The position numbers and the translations under genes were made by a program. DNA of 23,749 nt from positions 1 to 23,749 of IMG/VR virus record IMGVR_UViG_3300008117_000991; one strand, written 5' to 3'. Below are positions 18,651 through 23,749 of the stretch, one piece after another; the first letter of the stretch is position 1; the number at the start of each line of letters is the position of its first letter. Source of the DNA: a virus. The notes below the pieces were generated by a model. That model had not been told where the DNA came from, did not search any database, and saw nothing but the letters and a program-made list of their open reading frames with translations.

Positions 18651-18685
18651 ACGCAGTATAGAAACTAAAGAAAGGAACAGATAAA

Positions 18686-18790
18686 ATGAAAAAATGTGAA
18701 ATCTGTGAACTAGATAGAAAATACACTCAGGTTATGACTTCTGGGCGTGTCGTCTGCTCAGGTTGCTACCTAGAGCATTACGCCTCCTAG
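18686..18790 (+). CDS. Zinc-ribbon mini-protein, 34 residues
   Basis: MKKCEICE with C4-x2-C7, then C24-x2-C27 and a late His: a minimal four-Cys ribbon. AAAGGAACAG lies before the ATG. It carries a GGCGTGTCG box inside the gene (18744-18752). Similar to the 17026-17118 peptide. Confidence 0.7.
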   Translation: MKKCEICELDRKYTQVMTSGRVVCSGCYLEHYAS

Positions 18791-18806
18791 TGTGGCACAA
18801 GTCACA
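18791..18806. promoter_or_regulatory. CRP-like operator (one mismatch)
   Basis: TGTGG-CACAAG-TCACA; centre 56.5 bp from the -10 of the promoter at 18827. Confidence 0.5.
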
Positions 18807-18826
18807 AAAAGACACGGCGTGTCGTC

Positions 18827-18855
18827 TTGACTTTTGTGGCGGTATAGAGTAGAAT
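18827..18855 (+). promoter_or_regulatory. Second plus promoter
   Basis: TTGACT (18827-18832), 17 bp, TAGAAT (18850-18855). GGCGTGTCG (18816-18824) ends 2 bp before the -35. Confidence 0.72.
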
Positions 18856-18889
18856 ACGCAGTATAAGAAATGAACAGAAAGGTTCTAAA

Positions 18890-19033
18890 ATGAGTAAGAA
18901 AAATTGTAAGTTATGTGGTCAGACCACCTATGTATCAAAAGAAAGGTTAGGTAGCAAAAATGCTAACACTAAATTACACAGTATCAAAAGAGGATACTAT
19001 TCTAACAACATCAAACATGTTGATGATAAATGA
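18890..19033 (+). CDS. Small basic protein with CxxC, 47 residues
   Basis: NCKLCGQTTYVSKERLGSK gives one C-x2-C knuckle; the rest is Lys/Asn/His-rich. With no second Cys pair it may bind metal as a dimer or using His. AGAAAGG lies before the ATG. No family recognised. Confidence 0.65.
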   Translation: MSKKNCKLCGQTTYVSKERLGSKNANTKLHSIKRGYYSNNIKHVDDK

Positions 19034-19118
19034 GCGTCAGATAAATGACCTTATGGAAAGCCTAGTGGCTTACGGATTTACAGTAGAGGCTATGTCAGTA
19101 GCCCCTGCTACACTTTAA
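19017..19118 (+). CDS. Small helical protein, 33 residues
   Basis: MLMINERQINDLMESLVAYGF then a hydrophobic end. It overlaps the end of the previous gene by 17 nt. The start may be 19017 or 19023; the SD is weak, so translation is probably coupled. Confidence 0.5.
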   Translation: MLMINERQINDLMESLVAYGFTVEAMSVAPATL

Positions 19119-19140
19119 GAATTAAGAAAGGATAAACAAA

Positions 19141-19260
19141 ATGAAAATGTATCAGACACTAAGTTATAAATGCTCCCCTTGTGGCGGTAGAGGTTATGTA
19201 TTCTACGGCGATAACGATGATTACACCATTGAACCTTGCGAGTGTGTTAGCAATGGCTAA
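19141..19260 (+). CDS. CxxCxGxG zinc-binding mini-protein, 39 residues
   Basis: CSPCGGRG followed 16 residues later by CEC. Paralogue of the 15928-16134 product, reduced to the metal-binding core. GAAAGGATAA lies before the ATG. It overlaps the next gene by 8 nt. Confidence 0.72.
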   Translation: MKMYQTLSYKCSPCGGRGYVFYGDNDDYTIEPCECVSNG

Positions 19261-19387
19261 CTACTCAGCAGAGCAACTACGCAGAAAATCACACCTAGAA
19301 AATGGCGGAACATTAGGAAACTATGACCGCTCACACTACGAATTAGAAAAGGAAAAAAATGATACCAATAACACTAACAACGACTAA
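19253..19387 (+). CDS. Small polar protein, 44 residues
   Basis: MANYSAEQLRRKSHLENGG then a Glu/Asn/Thr-rich tail; probably a short helix plus a disordered tail. The ATG at 19253 overlaps the previous gene; the tail overlaps the next start. No family recognised. Confidence 0.6.
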   Translation: MANYSAEQLRRKSHLENGGTLGNYDRSHYELEKEKNDTNNTNND

Positions 19388-19550
19388 CGGCGAAACTAAG
19401 AAAATGACATTACCTAACAAGGAAAGTGTAGAAACTTTTATTACATCTTTCTCAAGTGCCCTACCACCAAACATCGCAGTATGTATTGACGCACCCCTGA
19501 TAGGAATACACAACGGGTGGCTATTTGGAACTAGGCAAGTAGTGCCATAG
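19359..19550 (+). CDS. Hypothetical protein, 63 residues
   Basis: Strand-helix-strand, ending in IGIHNGWLFGTRQVVP. AAAAGGAAAAAA lies before the ATG. Last gene of the plus cluster, followed by a strong terminator. No family recognised. Confidence 0.72.
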   Translation: MIPITLTTTNGETKKMTLPNKESVETFITSFSSALPPNIAVCIDAPLIGIHNGWLFGTRQVVP

Positions 19551-19569
19551 AAATAAAATCTCCCCCTAG

Positions 19570-19618
19570 TAGTGAGCACAAAAATAAATCTCCCAAGATC
19601 GTGCTCACTATTTTTTTT
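19570..19618 (+). terminator. Strong intrinsic terminator
   Basis: TAGTGAGCAC and GTGCTCACTA form a perfect 10-bp stem with a 21-nt loop, followed by eight T. It ends the plus-strand cluster. The best terminator in the window. Confidence 0.88.
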
Positions 19619-19722
19619 ATTTAATTTTATTTTTTTTATGCATCATACACATTAGCAAAAAATTCAGATTTTTGTAAAAATGGTTTTTAAAAAATTTTTC
19701 AGATGGCGGTATAATGAAATAC

Positions 19723-20016
19723 ATGAAGGTTATCGTTGGCCCAGACACTAAAAGCGGGGTAGTCCATAATATATATCCAGATGGACTACCTATACCAGAA
19801 CATATGATGAATCCTCATATTGGTGGATGGAACAAAAAATGTAGGCATGTATTTGAATATGTCAAAGCAGAGGTTTGTCCAGATTGTGAGCGGTATACAC
19901 ATGAGCCAGACTATGATTTTCAAAACAAACTACATAGGCAGTGGATTGCCGACGGTAAACATTTAGAAATGCAATGTCCACTTGGTGGAACTATTAGAGG
20001 ATGGTGGGATATATGA
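19723..20016 (+). CDS. Cys/His-rich hypothetical protein, 97 residues
   Basis: MKVIVGPDTKSG start; CRHVFEY and CPDCERYTHEP suggest a CHCC zinc site near the middle, with a further Cys before the GWWDI end. The ATG at 19723 is chosen because TATAAT (19710-19715) ends 7 nt before it and no SD exists; the alternative ATG at 19714 overlaps that -10. Similar HEP-containing small proteins occur in actinophages to my memory. Confidence 0.75.
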   Translation: MKVIVGPDTKSGVVHNIYPDGLPIPEHMMNPHIGGWNKKCRHVFEYVKAEVCPDCERYTHEPDYDFQNKLHRQWIADGKHLEMQCPLGGTIRGWWDI

Positions 20017-20177
20017 GCGAATCAGAAAAAATTTCAGAAATTGACAATATGGGTAGAGAGAAGTTCTGGGAAGATCTAGGTAGACCAGAAAACGATGGTT
20101 TGGCATTAAAGATGTTTAAAGAACAGTGCTGTGAACAGTGTTTGTGCAATAAAAATAACAAAAAATGGGGGTTATAA
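20013..20177 (+). CDS. Small Cys-rich protein, 54 residues
   Basis: An acidic helix with CCEQCLC near the C-terminus (four Cys in seven residues), then a basic end. The start overlaps the previous stop (ATGA). The Cys cluster could hold a metal or Fe-S centre. No family recognised. Confidence 0.68.
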   Translation: MSESEKISEIDNMGREKFWEDLGRPENDGLALKMFKEQCCEQCLCNKNNKKWGL

Positions 20178-20184
20178 TATACCC

Positions 20185-20220
20185 ATGACTACCGAACTAA
20201 ACATTCATAAGTCACAATAA
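20185..20220 (+). CDS. Possible 11-residue leader peptide
   Basis: MTTELNIHKSQ. The ATG lies exactly 6 nt after a TATAAT (20173-20178), the same geometry as the leaderless genes, and the frame stops 19 nt before the peroxidase start. It may be a translated leader of the peroxidase mRNA, or chance. Confidence 0.3.
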   Translation: MTTELNIHKSQ

Positions 20221-20239
20221 TTTTATGGGGGAAACTACA

Positions 20240-21028
20240 ATGACGCCAAAGTCTATATACGACATTGATTTAAATTCTGCAGAAGGAAATTCTGATTTTT
20301 TAAAACAATACAAAGGTAAAGTAACAATGATAGCAAACACAACAGTTGGTTGTGGAAATGCTAATCAACTAGAAGTTCTTCAGTGGCTTCAGGAAAAGTA
20401 CCAAGATCAAGGATTTGAAATCATTGGTGTTCCTACAAATGACTATTGTGGTCCAGGAATTACTAGAGGAAAGTGGGCAGATGGAATTACTTGCGGTCTA
20501 GACTCAAAGGCTTATGGAGAAGATGTTTACGGAACAACATTTAATTACTCTGAAATGGTTTCTTCAAATCCACACGAAAAGTTTTATGAAATATATCCTC
20601 ATGCTAACGATAATCACGAAAGACGTCAACCTCATGAGTTGTATGTAGAAATTTCATCACAGATGAAGGCTTTACGGGATATGAAAGAGCATTTAGAAGA
20701 CTCAAATGTAGAAGGAAAATTCATGCCAACCAGTGGGTTCAACATTGGTTTTTATGATCAAGTTGACATGGGTGGAAACTACGAAAAGTATCTTATTGAT
20801 AAAGATGGATATGTCATGAAACACTTTGCAAACAAATCCTTAAACTACGATGCTGAGAAAACACTCAAAGAGTCATTAATGGCAGAAGGACACTCTGAAC
20901 CTTTTGCACAGCATGGTGGCAGAACAATTGAAACATTTAACGAAGAATACAATTTTGTTTGTTCTGAAATCGAAAAAGCAATTGCAGGAGCAAGATCTGC
21001 ACTTAATCCAAGTTTAGTAAAAATTTAA
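20240..21028 (+). CDS. Glutathione-peroxidase-like thiol peroxidase
   Basis: 262 residues from the ATG at 20240, with GGGGGA 7 nt upstream; 20225 is a weaker start. SIYDIDLN, YKGKVTMIANTTVGCGNANQ (Cys38 at the peroxidatic position), YQDQGFEIIGVPTNDYCG and KYLIDKDGYVMKHF follow the GPX fold. Of the family's catalytic tetrad (C, Q, W, N), Asn180 is kept, but the Trp of WNF is Gly179 and the Gln near NDY is Asp. Extra Cys70 and Cys85 could be resolving Cys. A long insert (about 86-165) and a C-terminal extension are unusual for GPX (about 160). It may relieve oxidative stress in the infected host, or be a non-peroxidase relative. Confidence 0.85.
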   Translation: MTPKSIYDIDLNSAEGNSDFLKQYKGKVTMIANTTVGCGNANQLEVLQWLQEKYQDQGFEIIGVPTNDYCGPGITRGKWADGITCGLDSKAYGEDVYGTTFNYSEMVSSNPHEKFYEIYPHANDNHERRQPHELYVEISSQMKALRDMKEHLEDSNVEGKFMPTSGFNIGFYDQVDMGGNYEKYLIDKDGYVMKHFANKSLNYDAEKTLKESLMAEGHSEPFAQHGGRTIETFNEEYNFVCSEIEKAIAGARSALNPSLVKI

Positions 21029-21071
21029 AGATTACTTCAACTTTAAAAAACGTGACTAGATAAATATGGCA

Positions 21072-21263
21072 CTACTCAGCCGTAATAGCACCTTTTTTAA
21101 CTAGATCATCATAAATCATACTAAACATCTGAACTAAGTCTGGTCTAGTAGAATCTAACATATTTTGAATTTGCTCATATGTCAAACCAGCCTTCTCGGC
21201 ACCTTCAATATTATAATTATTAACAGTGTAGATCATTATTTCTACAACATCTTCTTTTTTCAT
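21072..21263 (-). CDS. Hypothetical helical protein, 63 residues
   Basis: Helical throughout (VVEIMIYTVNNY, YEQIQNMLDS, MFSMIYDDLV), one likely three-helix bundle. Converges with the peroxidase gene. No Cys, no family recognised. It follows the Cys-rich gene by one base. Confidence 0.75.
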   Translation of the reverse strand: MKKEDVVEIMIYTVNNYNIEGAEKAGLTYEQIQNMLDSTRPDLVQMFSMIYDDLVKKGAITAE

Positions 21264-21264
21264 A

Positions 21265-21468
21265 TTACCACTTTCCTATCGGACATTTTGCTTGAACTAA
21301 TGTTGTCTTAAGTTTCATAAAACAACCACACTTCTTACATTTTACCATACGCTTGTTAAACCATTCACAACCATTGCATATTTCGAGGCGGGACTCAATT
21401 AAATCCCTATCACTTCTTGGCTGATTAGGATCAAACAAATCAATAAACCTAACATCATCACTCACCAT
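21265..21468 (-). CDS. Cys-rich phage protein of T4-like type, 67 residues
   Basis: C31-x2-C34 then C44-x2-C47-x-C49 and C62-P-I-G-K-W at the end. This ICNGC ... CKKCGCFM ... CPIGKW pattern is widespread in small phage proteins of unknown function and could bind Zn or an Fe-S cluster. The start overlaps the DHH-like gene by 7 nt. Confidence 0.82.
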   Translation of the reverse strand: MVSDDVRFIDLFDPNQPRSDRDLIESRLEICNGCEWFNKRMVKCKKCGCFMKLKTTLVQAKCPIGKW

Positions 21469-22229
21469 TCCATCATATCATAATAAGTAACCGAATACTC
21501 TCCTGAGTATATTTCAGCATATGAGAAAATATCACACATATATTTTTTCATGGTCGTCAAACCAACTTTATCGGTTTGGTATTTATATCCATGCGTTAAT
21601 GTTTCATGTGAAACCTTCTCATTAACAAATGCATCATTAAGGGTTTGTACATACCGTTCTTTGCCATACCGTTTGGAAGTAAAGGATTGGTTTGGATATT
21701 GTATTCTTATACCGTCGTCAATTTGTCTGGCATATTCGGTTTCATGCATAACATATTCTACTGCAGGGCAAACCATCCTATCAGACCATGTTCGCATGTT
21801 TTCGCTGTAATTATCTAAATTGCGTAGGGTAGAGTCAGCGTAGGCCATGCGTATCATCTCTGTTGCCGATGTTTGAATTCCTGTTGCGAACGCAATTAAA
21901 TATGCGGTTGCGAATGGAAACTTGTCGCTATATTTTGTAATACCGAAATGGACATTCGGGTTAAAACTTTTCGCCGACATATTATCATTTAATAAACGCA
22001 TGTGATTGCCAACCGAAACATAATCTGGATGATTCATATCGCAATCAACAAACAAACAATCTCTAGGACTGATACTGTCCGCCAGACATAAAATATTCTT
22101 ATCATACGTACCTACAACCCTAGATCCGTTATAACGATTTAATAACTGCGCCGACATAAAACCATCCATATCTGGCGAAATTATTAAATTTGTAGAATAC
22201 TCTAATGTTCTAAGTATCTCAGATTTCAT
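21462..22229 (-). CDS. Putative DHH-superfamily-like phosphoesterase, divergent
   Basis: 255 residues. IISPDMDGFMSAQLL (16-30) matches the first DHH motif (H-x-D-x-D-G-x-x-S/A) with His as Ser18, then DCLFVDCDMNHPDYVSVGNHM (57-77) resembles the D-x-D plus histidine region (Asp62, Asp64, His67, His76). The C-terminal half is helical and Tyr/Met-rich with no motif known to me. Proteins of this superfamily include RecJ, nanoRNases and pyrophosphatases. The canonical DHH triplet is not clear, so the assignment is tentative. GGAG lies before the ATG; TTATAA upstream serves both directions. Confidence 0.55.
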   Translation of the reverse strand: MKSEILRTLEYSTNLIISPDMDGFMSAQLLNRYNGSRVVGTYDKNILCLADSISPRDCLFVDCDMNHPDYVSVGNHMRLLNDNMSAKSFNPNVHFGITKYSDKFPFATAYLIAFATGIQTSATEMIRMAYADSTLRNLDNYSENMRTWSDRMVCPAVEYVMHETEYARQIDDGIRIQYPNQSFTSKRYGKERYVQTLNDAFVNEKVSHETLTHGYKYQTDKVGLTTMKKYMCDIFSYAEIYSGEYSVTYYDMMEW

Positions 22230-22247
22230 TTTTTAAAAACTCCATGT

Positions 22248-22253
22248 TATAAT
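22248..22253 (+). promoter_or_regulatory. Shared -10 for divergent genes
   Basis: TATAAT on the plus strand, 9 nt before the ATG at 22263; the overlapping TTATAA also reads as TATAAC for the minus gene at 22229. No clear -35. Confidence 0.4.
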
Positions 22254-22262
22254 TTCCTTGTT

Positions 22263-22550
22263 ATGTCAATCGAATCCTGGGCAGCGCTAATAGTTTCAAT
22301 AGGTTCTATTGTAGCATTAGTTACTGGTGGAATCAAGTGGCTAACAAAACATTACTTTGATGAAATAAGAGCAGAATTTAAACCCAATGGTGGATCAAGT
22401 TTAAAAGATCAAGTTAATCGTCTAGAATTAGAAATGTCTCACATGAAAGATCATTTAATGAGAGAAGAAAAAGAACAGGCCGATATGCAAAAAAAACTTG
22501 ATCGTATGTATGAAACCATTATAGACTTTATTTCTAGTAATAAAAAGTAA
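22263..22550 (+). CDS. Membrane-anchored coiled-coil protein (DUF2746/holin-like)
   Basis: 95 residues: one N-terminal membrane span (about 7-27), a basic stop (KWLTKH), KPNGGSSLKDQ (about 40-50), then a charged coiled coil to the end. KPNGGSSL followed by a Leu-rich coil is typical of DUF2746 and related actinophage proteins, often coded near lysis genes. A holin or spanin-like role is inferred. Confidence 0.7.
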   Translation: MSIESWAALIVSIGSIVALVTGGIKWLTKHYFDEIRAEFKPNGGSSLKDQVNRLELEMSHMKDHLMREEKEQADMQKKLDRMYETIIDFISSNKK

Positions 22551-22573
22551 CTATATATAATATATAAATAATA

Positions 22574-22667
22574 AGTATCTCTGAGGGAAAGTCCCCCCCT
22601 CCCCCCATAGATTTTTTGTTACATCTATTGGTGGAAGAGGAACTAGTATCTCTAGTGCAAAGTCCCC
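22574..22667 (+). repeat. Duplicated AGTATCTCT-N5-AAAGTCCCC element
   Basis: AGTATCTCT plus AAAGTCCCC separated by exactly 5 nt, at 22574-22596 and 22645-22667. The first copy runs into C7-T-C6. In the second, ACTAG/CTAGT frames the first half as a hairpin. No gene overlaps it. Confidence 0.6.
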
Positions 22668-22762
22668 ACAAACCCTATAAACACTATACCACAAACTATT
22701 TTCTATTGCAAACACTTTAATAACTAATTGTCCGTTTTATCCGTTATGATATACTTTTAATG

Positions 22763-22807
22763 CTTGCCCTTTGATCTGTCTCTCATACCCACCGATCTTT
22801 GGGCAAG
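22763..22807 (+). other. Nested hairpin before the virion genes
   Basis: CTTGCCC/GGGCAAG stem, a T3-T3 internal loop and a GATC/GATC inner stem. Its 3' arm contains the TTGGGC -35 of the next promoter. It could end upstream transcripts while starting the next. Confidence 0.5.
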
Positions 22808-22827
22808 TCTATATTTCGTGGTATAAT
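22799..22827 (+). promoter_or_regulatory. Promoter of the virion-like genes, near-leaderless
   Basis: TTGGGC (22799-22804), 17 bp, TATAAT (22822-22827), 8 nt to the ATG at 22836; no SD. Confidence 0.6.
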
Positions 22828-22835
22828 CTTTTATT

Positions 22836-23234
22836 ATGGCAAATCTCTGTGCTCCCGAAATTTTTGGTGCTGATCCAGTAACCATTCAGTGGAGAGCAGT
22901 TCGTGGAGATACAGCAACTTTACGTGTAGAATTTTATGAAGATGATGAAGTAACATATTATGATACAACTGGATGGATATATAGATGCACAGCCTATGAT
23001 CAATCTGGAAATGTATTAGATGCTTTGGATTGCGAACCAGGCGAAGGATTTGTAGATATTACTGCTTATGCTTCAGTTACTAAGAACTGGGGAAGTGGTT
23101 ATAAGGCTACCGTCGCAGAGTTGCCTTTTGATCTTCAGGTAATAATTCCAGAAGAAATAGAAGATATTGTTTGGACACCAGTTGTCGGAACGATTTATGT
23201 TATAGGTGATGTAACACCAGGAGGTACTTTATAA
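22836..23234 (+). CDS. Probable virion protein, 132 residues, beta-rich
   Basis: WRAVRGDTATLRVEFYEDDEV then WIYRCTAYDQSGNVLDAL, strands typical of small Ig-like or adaptor domains found beside phage tail-fibre genes. The C-terminus is DVTPGGTL. The stop overlaps the collagen-like gene by one base (TAATG), which supports a shared role such as baseplate or fibre attachment. No exact family. Confidence 0.75.
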   Translation: MANLCAPEIFGADPVTIQWRAVRGDTATLRVEFYEDDEVTYYDTTGWIYRCTAYDQSGNVLDALDCEPGEGFVDITAYASVTKNWGSGYKATVAELPFDLQVIIPEEIEDIVWTPVVGTIYVIGDVTPGGTL

Positions 23235-23749
23235 TGGCAGTTATTAAAATTGTTCCTATGCCAGGCGCAAAAGGAGATCAGGGAGACGATGGTGCAACAG
23301 GTGCACAAGGATTGCAGGGGCCAATTGGTGAGACAGGTCCAGCAGGTGCTGATGCTTTATGGAACTATAATGGTGAATGGAGTCCAAGCGCTACATATGC
23401 AGAAGGTGACGTAGTTACTTATAATGGACAAACATATTATGCAACTGGAATTACAACTCTTGCAACAACTCCAGACATAGATCTTAATTTTGATTTAATT
23501 GCAGCCAAAGGTGCTGACGGATTAAATGGTGTTGATGGTGCACAAGGAGAGCAAGGCATACAGGGTATTCAAGGTGAGCAAGGAATTCAAGGTATCCAAG
23601 GCATACAAGGAGAAACTGGACCTGCTGGAGCAGATGCTCTTTGGAATTACACTGGAGCATATAGTGGTGGCTCAGCATATGGCGTCGGAGATCTAGCAAC
23701 ATATGACGGACAACTTTGGTATCGCAAACACGCTAATGGCGGTAATGTT
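23234..23749 (+). CDS. Collagen-like tail-fibre protein, runs off the right edge
   Basis: 172 residues visible. The N-terminal MAVIKIVPMPGAKGDQGDDG enters Gly-x-y repeats (residues 11-38), then GADALWNYNGEWSPSATYAEGDVVTYNGQTYYA, which resembles a CBM5/12 chitin-binding-like module. A second Gly-x-y run, rich in GIQGIQ (about 91-125), is followed by a second such module (ALWNYTGAYSGGSAYGVGDL). Trimeric collagen-like shafts with small carbohydrate-binding domains are typical of phage receptor-binding fibres. Pro occurs at x but rarely at y positions. Confidence 0.88.
   Translation, partial: MAVIKIVPMPGAKGDQGDDGATGAQGLQGPIGETGPAGADALWNYNGEWSPSATYAEGDVVTYNGQTYYATGITTLATTPDIDLNFDLIAAKGADGLNGVDGAQGEQGIQGIQGEQGIQGIQGIQGETGPAGADALWNYTGAYSGGSAYGVGDLATYDGQLWYRKHANGGNV

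Larger units (their letters stand above)
18323..18685. promoter_or_regulatory. Divergent control region
   Basis: 363 nt without a gene, separating minus-strand genes (left) from plus-strand genes (right). It contains the tandem repeat, a minus promoter (18430-18458), two CRP-like dyads, three GGCGTGTCG boxes in both orientations (18469, 18528, 18603), overlapping TTCGAAATTT copies (18540-18559) and the plus promoter at 18622-18650. The nearly mirror-symmetric order, dyad then GC box then promoter on both sides, is notable. Confidence 0.65.

Noticed and set aside
23484-23702. Minus-strand open frame of 72 codons
   Set aside because: Antisense shadow of the Gly-x-y repeats of the fibre gene.
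1-23749. Integrated prophage with att sites at the tRNA
   Set aside because: No integrase and no repeat of the tRNA 3' end elsewhere in the window.

Overview
The window looks like part of a large, AT-rich tailed-phage genome (Caudoviricetes). The likely host is a low-GC actinobacterium, for example one of the small freshwater lineages. No integrase, terminase or polymerase is visible, so host and lifestyle are inferred. The phage call rests on dense, tightly overlapping small genes, families typical of actinophages (a Gp88-like protein, a DUF932/TIGR03299 protein, an Api92/YubB-like protein), a lone tRNA gene, a membrane/coiled-coil protein of the DUF2746 or holin type, and a collagen-like fibre gene running off the right edge. 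Many start codons lie 6 to 8 nt after a TANNNT -10 box with no Shine-Dalgarno, the leaderless style common in actinobacteria.

Layout. (1) 1-2025, minus: a truncated secreted trypsin-like protease, a tRNA with CAT anticodon, a small membrane protein and a secreted 434-residue coiled-coil protein. (2) 2083-4125, minus: about a dozen tiny genes, several coding for 30-60 residue zinc-ribbon, CDGSH or single-membrane-span proteins. (3) 4118-6211: a plus-strand GIY-YIG-like gene, then a minus cassette sulfotransferase, 2-oxoglutarate/Fe(II) dioxygenase, sulfotransferase. (4) 6212-7182: about 970 nt without a gene, holding three perfect DnaA boxes, many CAAACC/GGTTTG hexamers and ATTACGAAC boxes, a likely replication or regulatory locus. 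(5) 7183-18322, minus: the early or host-takeover region of small conserved phage proteins, almost all preceded by sigma70-type promoters with 17-bp spacing and an AAAGGA ribosome site. (6) 18323-18685: a divergent control region. (7) 18686-19550, plus: six tiny genes closed by a strong terminator. (8) 19723-21028, plus: two small Cys-rich proteins and a glutathione-peroxidase-like protein. (9) 21072-22229, minus: three genes including a DHH-like protein. (10) 22263 to the end, plus: membrane/coiled-coil protein, a virion-like protein and the collagen-like fibre.

Two signals stand out. First, seven dyads of the form TGTGA-N6-TCACA (three perfect, four near-perfect) lie 55-58 or 66-68 bp upstream of the -10 box of seven promoters. 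That is the geometry of class I activation by a CRP/GlxR-family regulator, with the two distance classes one helical turn apart. At four of these promoters a GC-rich box (CGACACGCC or its reverse complement) lies between dyad and -35. This suggests that small genes of regions 5 to 7 form a regulon read by a host cAMP-receptor-type protein. Second, four minus-strand 3' untranslated regions between 10.7 and 13.7 kb carry the same compact RNA: a covarying 4-6 bp stem, a loop CUGAGYAW and a downstream UGCUC that can pair with the loop. It is an H-type pseudoknot with an A-rich third loop that matches no riboswitch or RNA family I can name.

How the parts may work together (inference): the leftmost secreted proteins and the sulfotransferase/oxygenase cassette may alter the host surface or virion glycans and proteins. 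The centre carries host-takeover functions under host-like promoters. The right end begins the virion and lysis genes.
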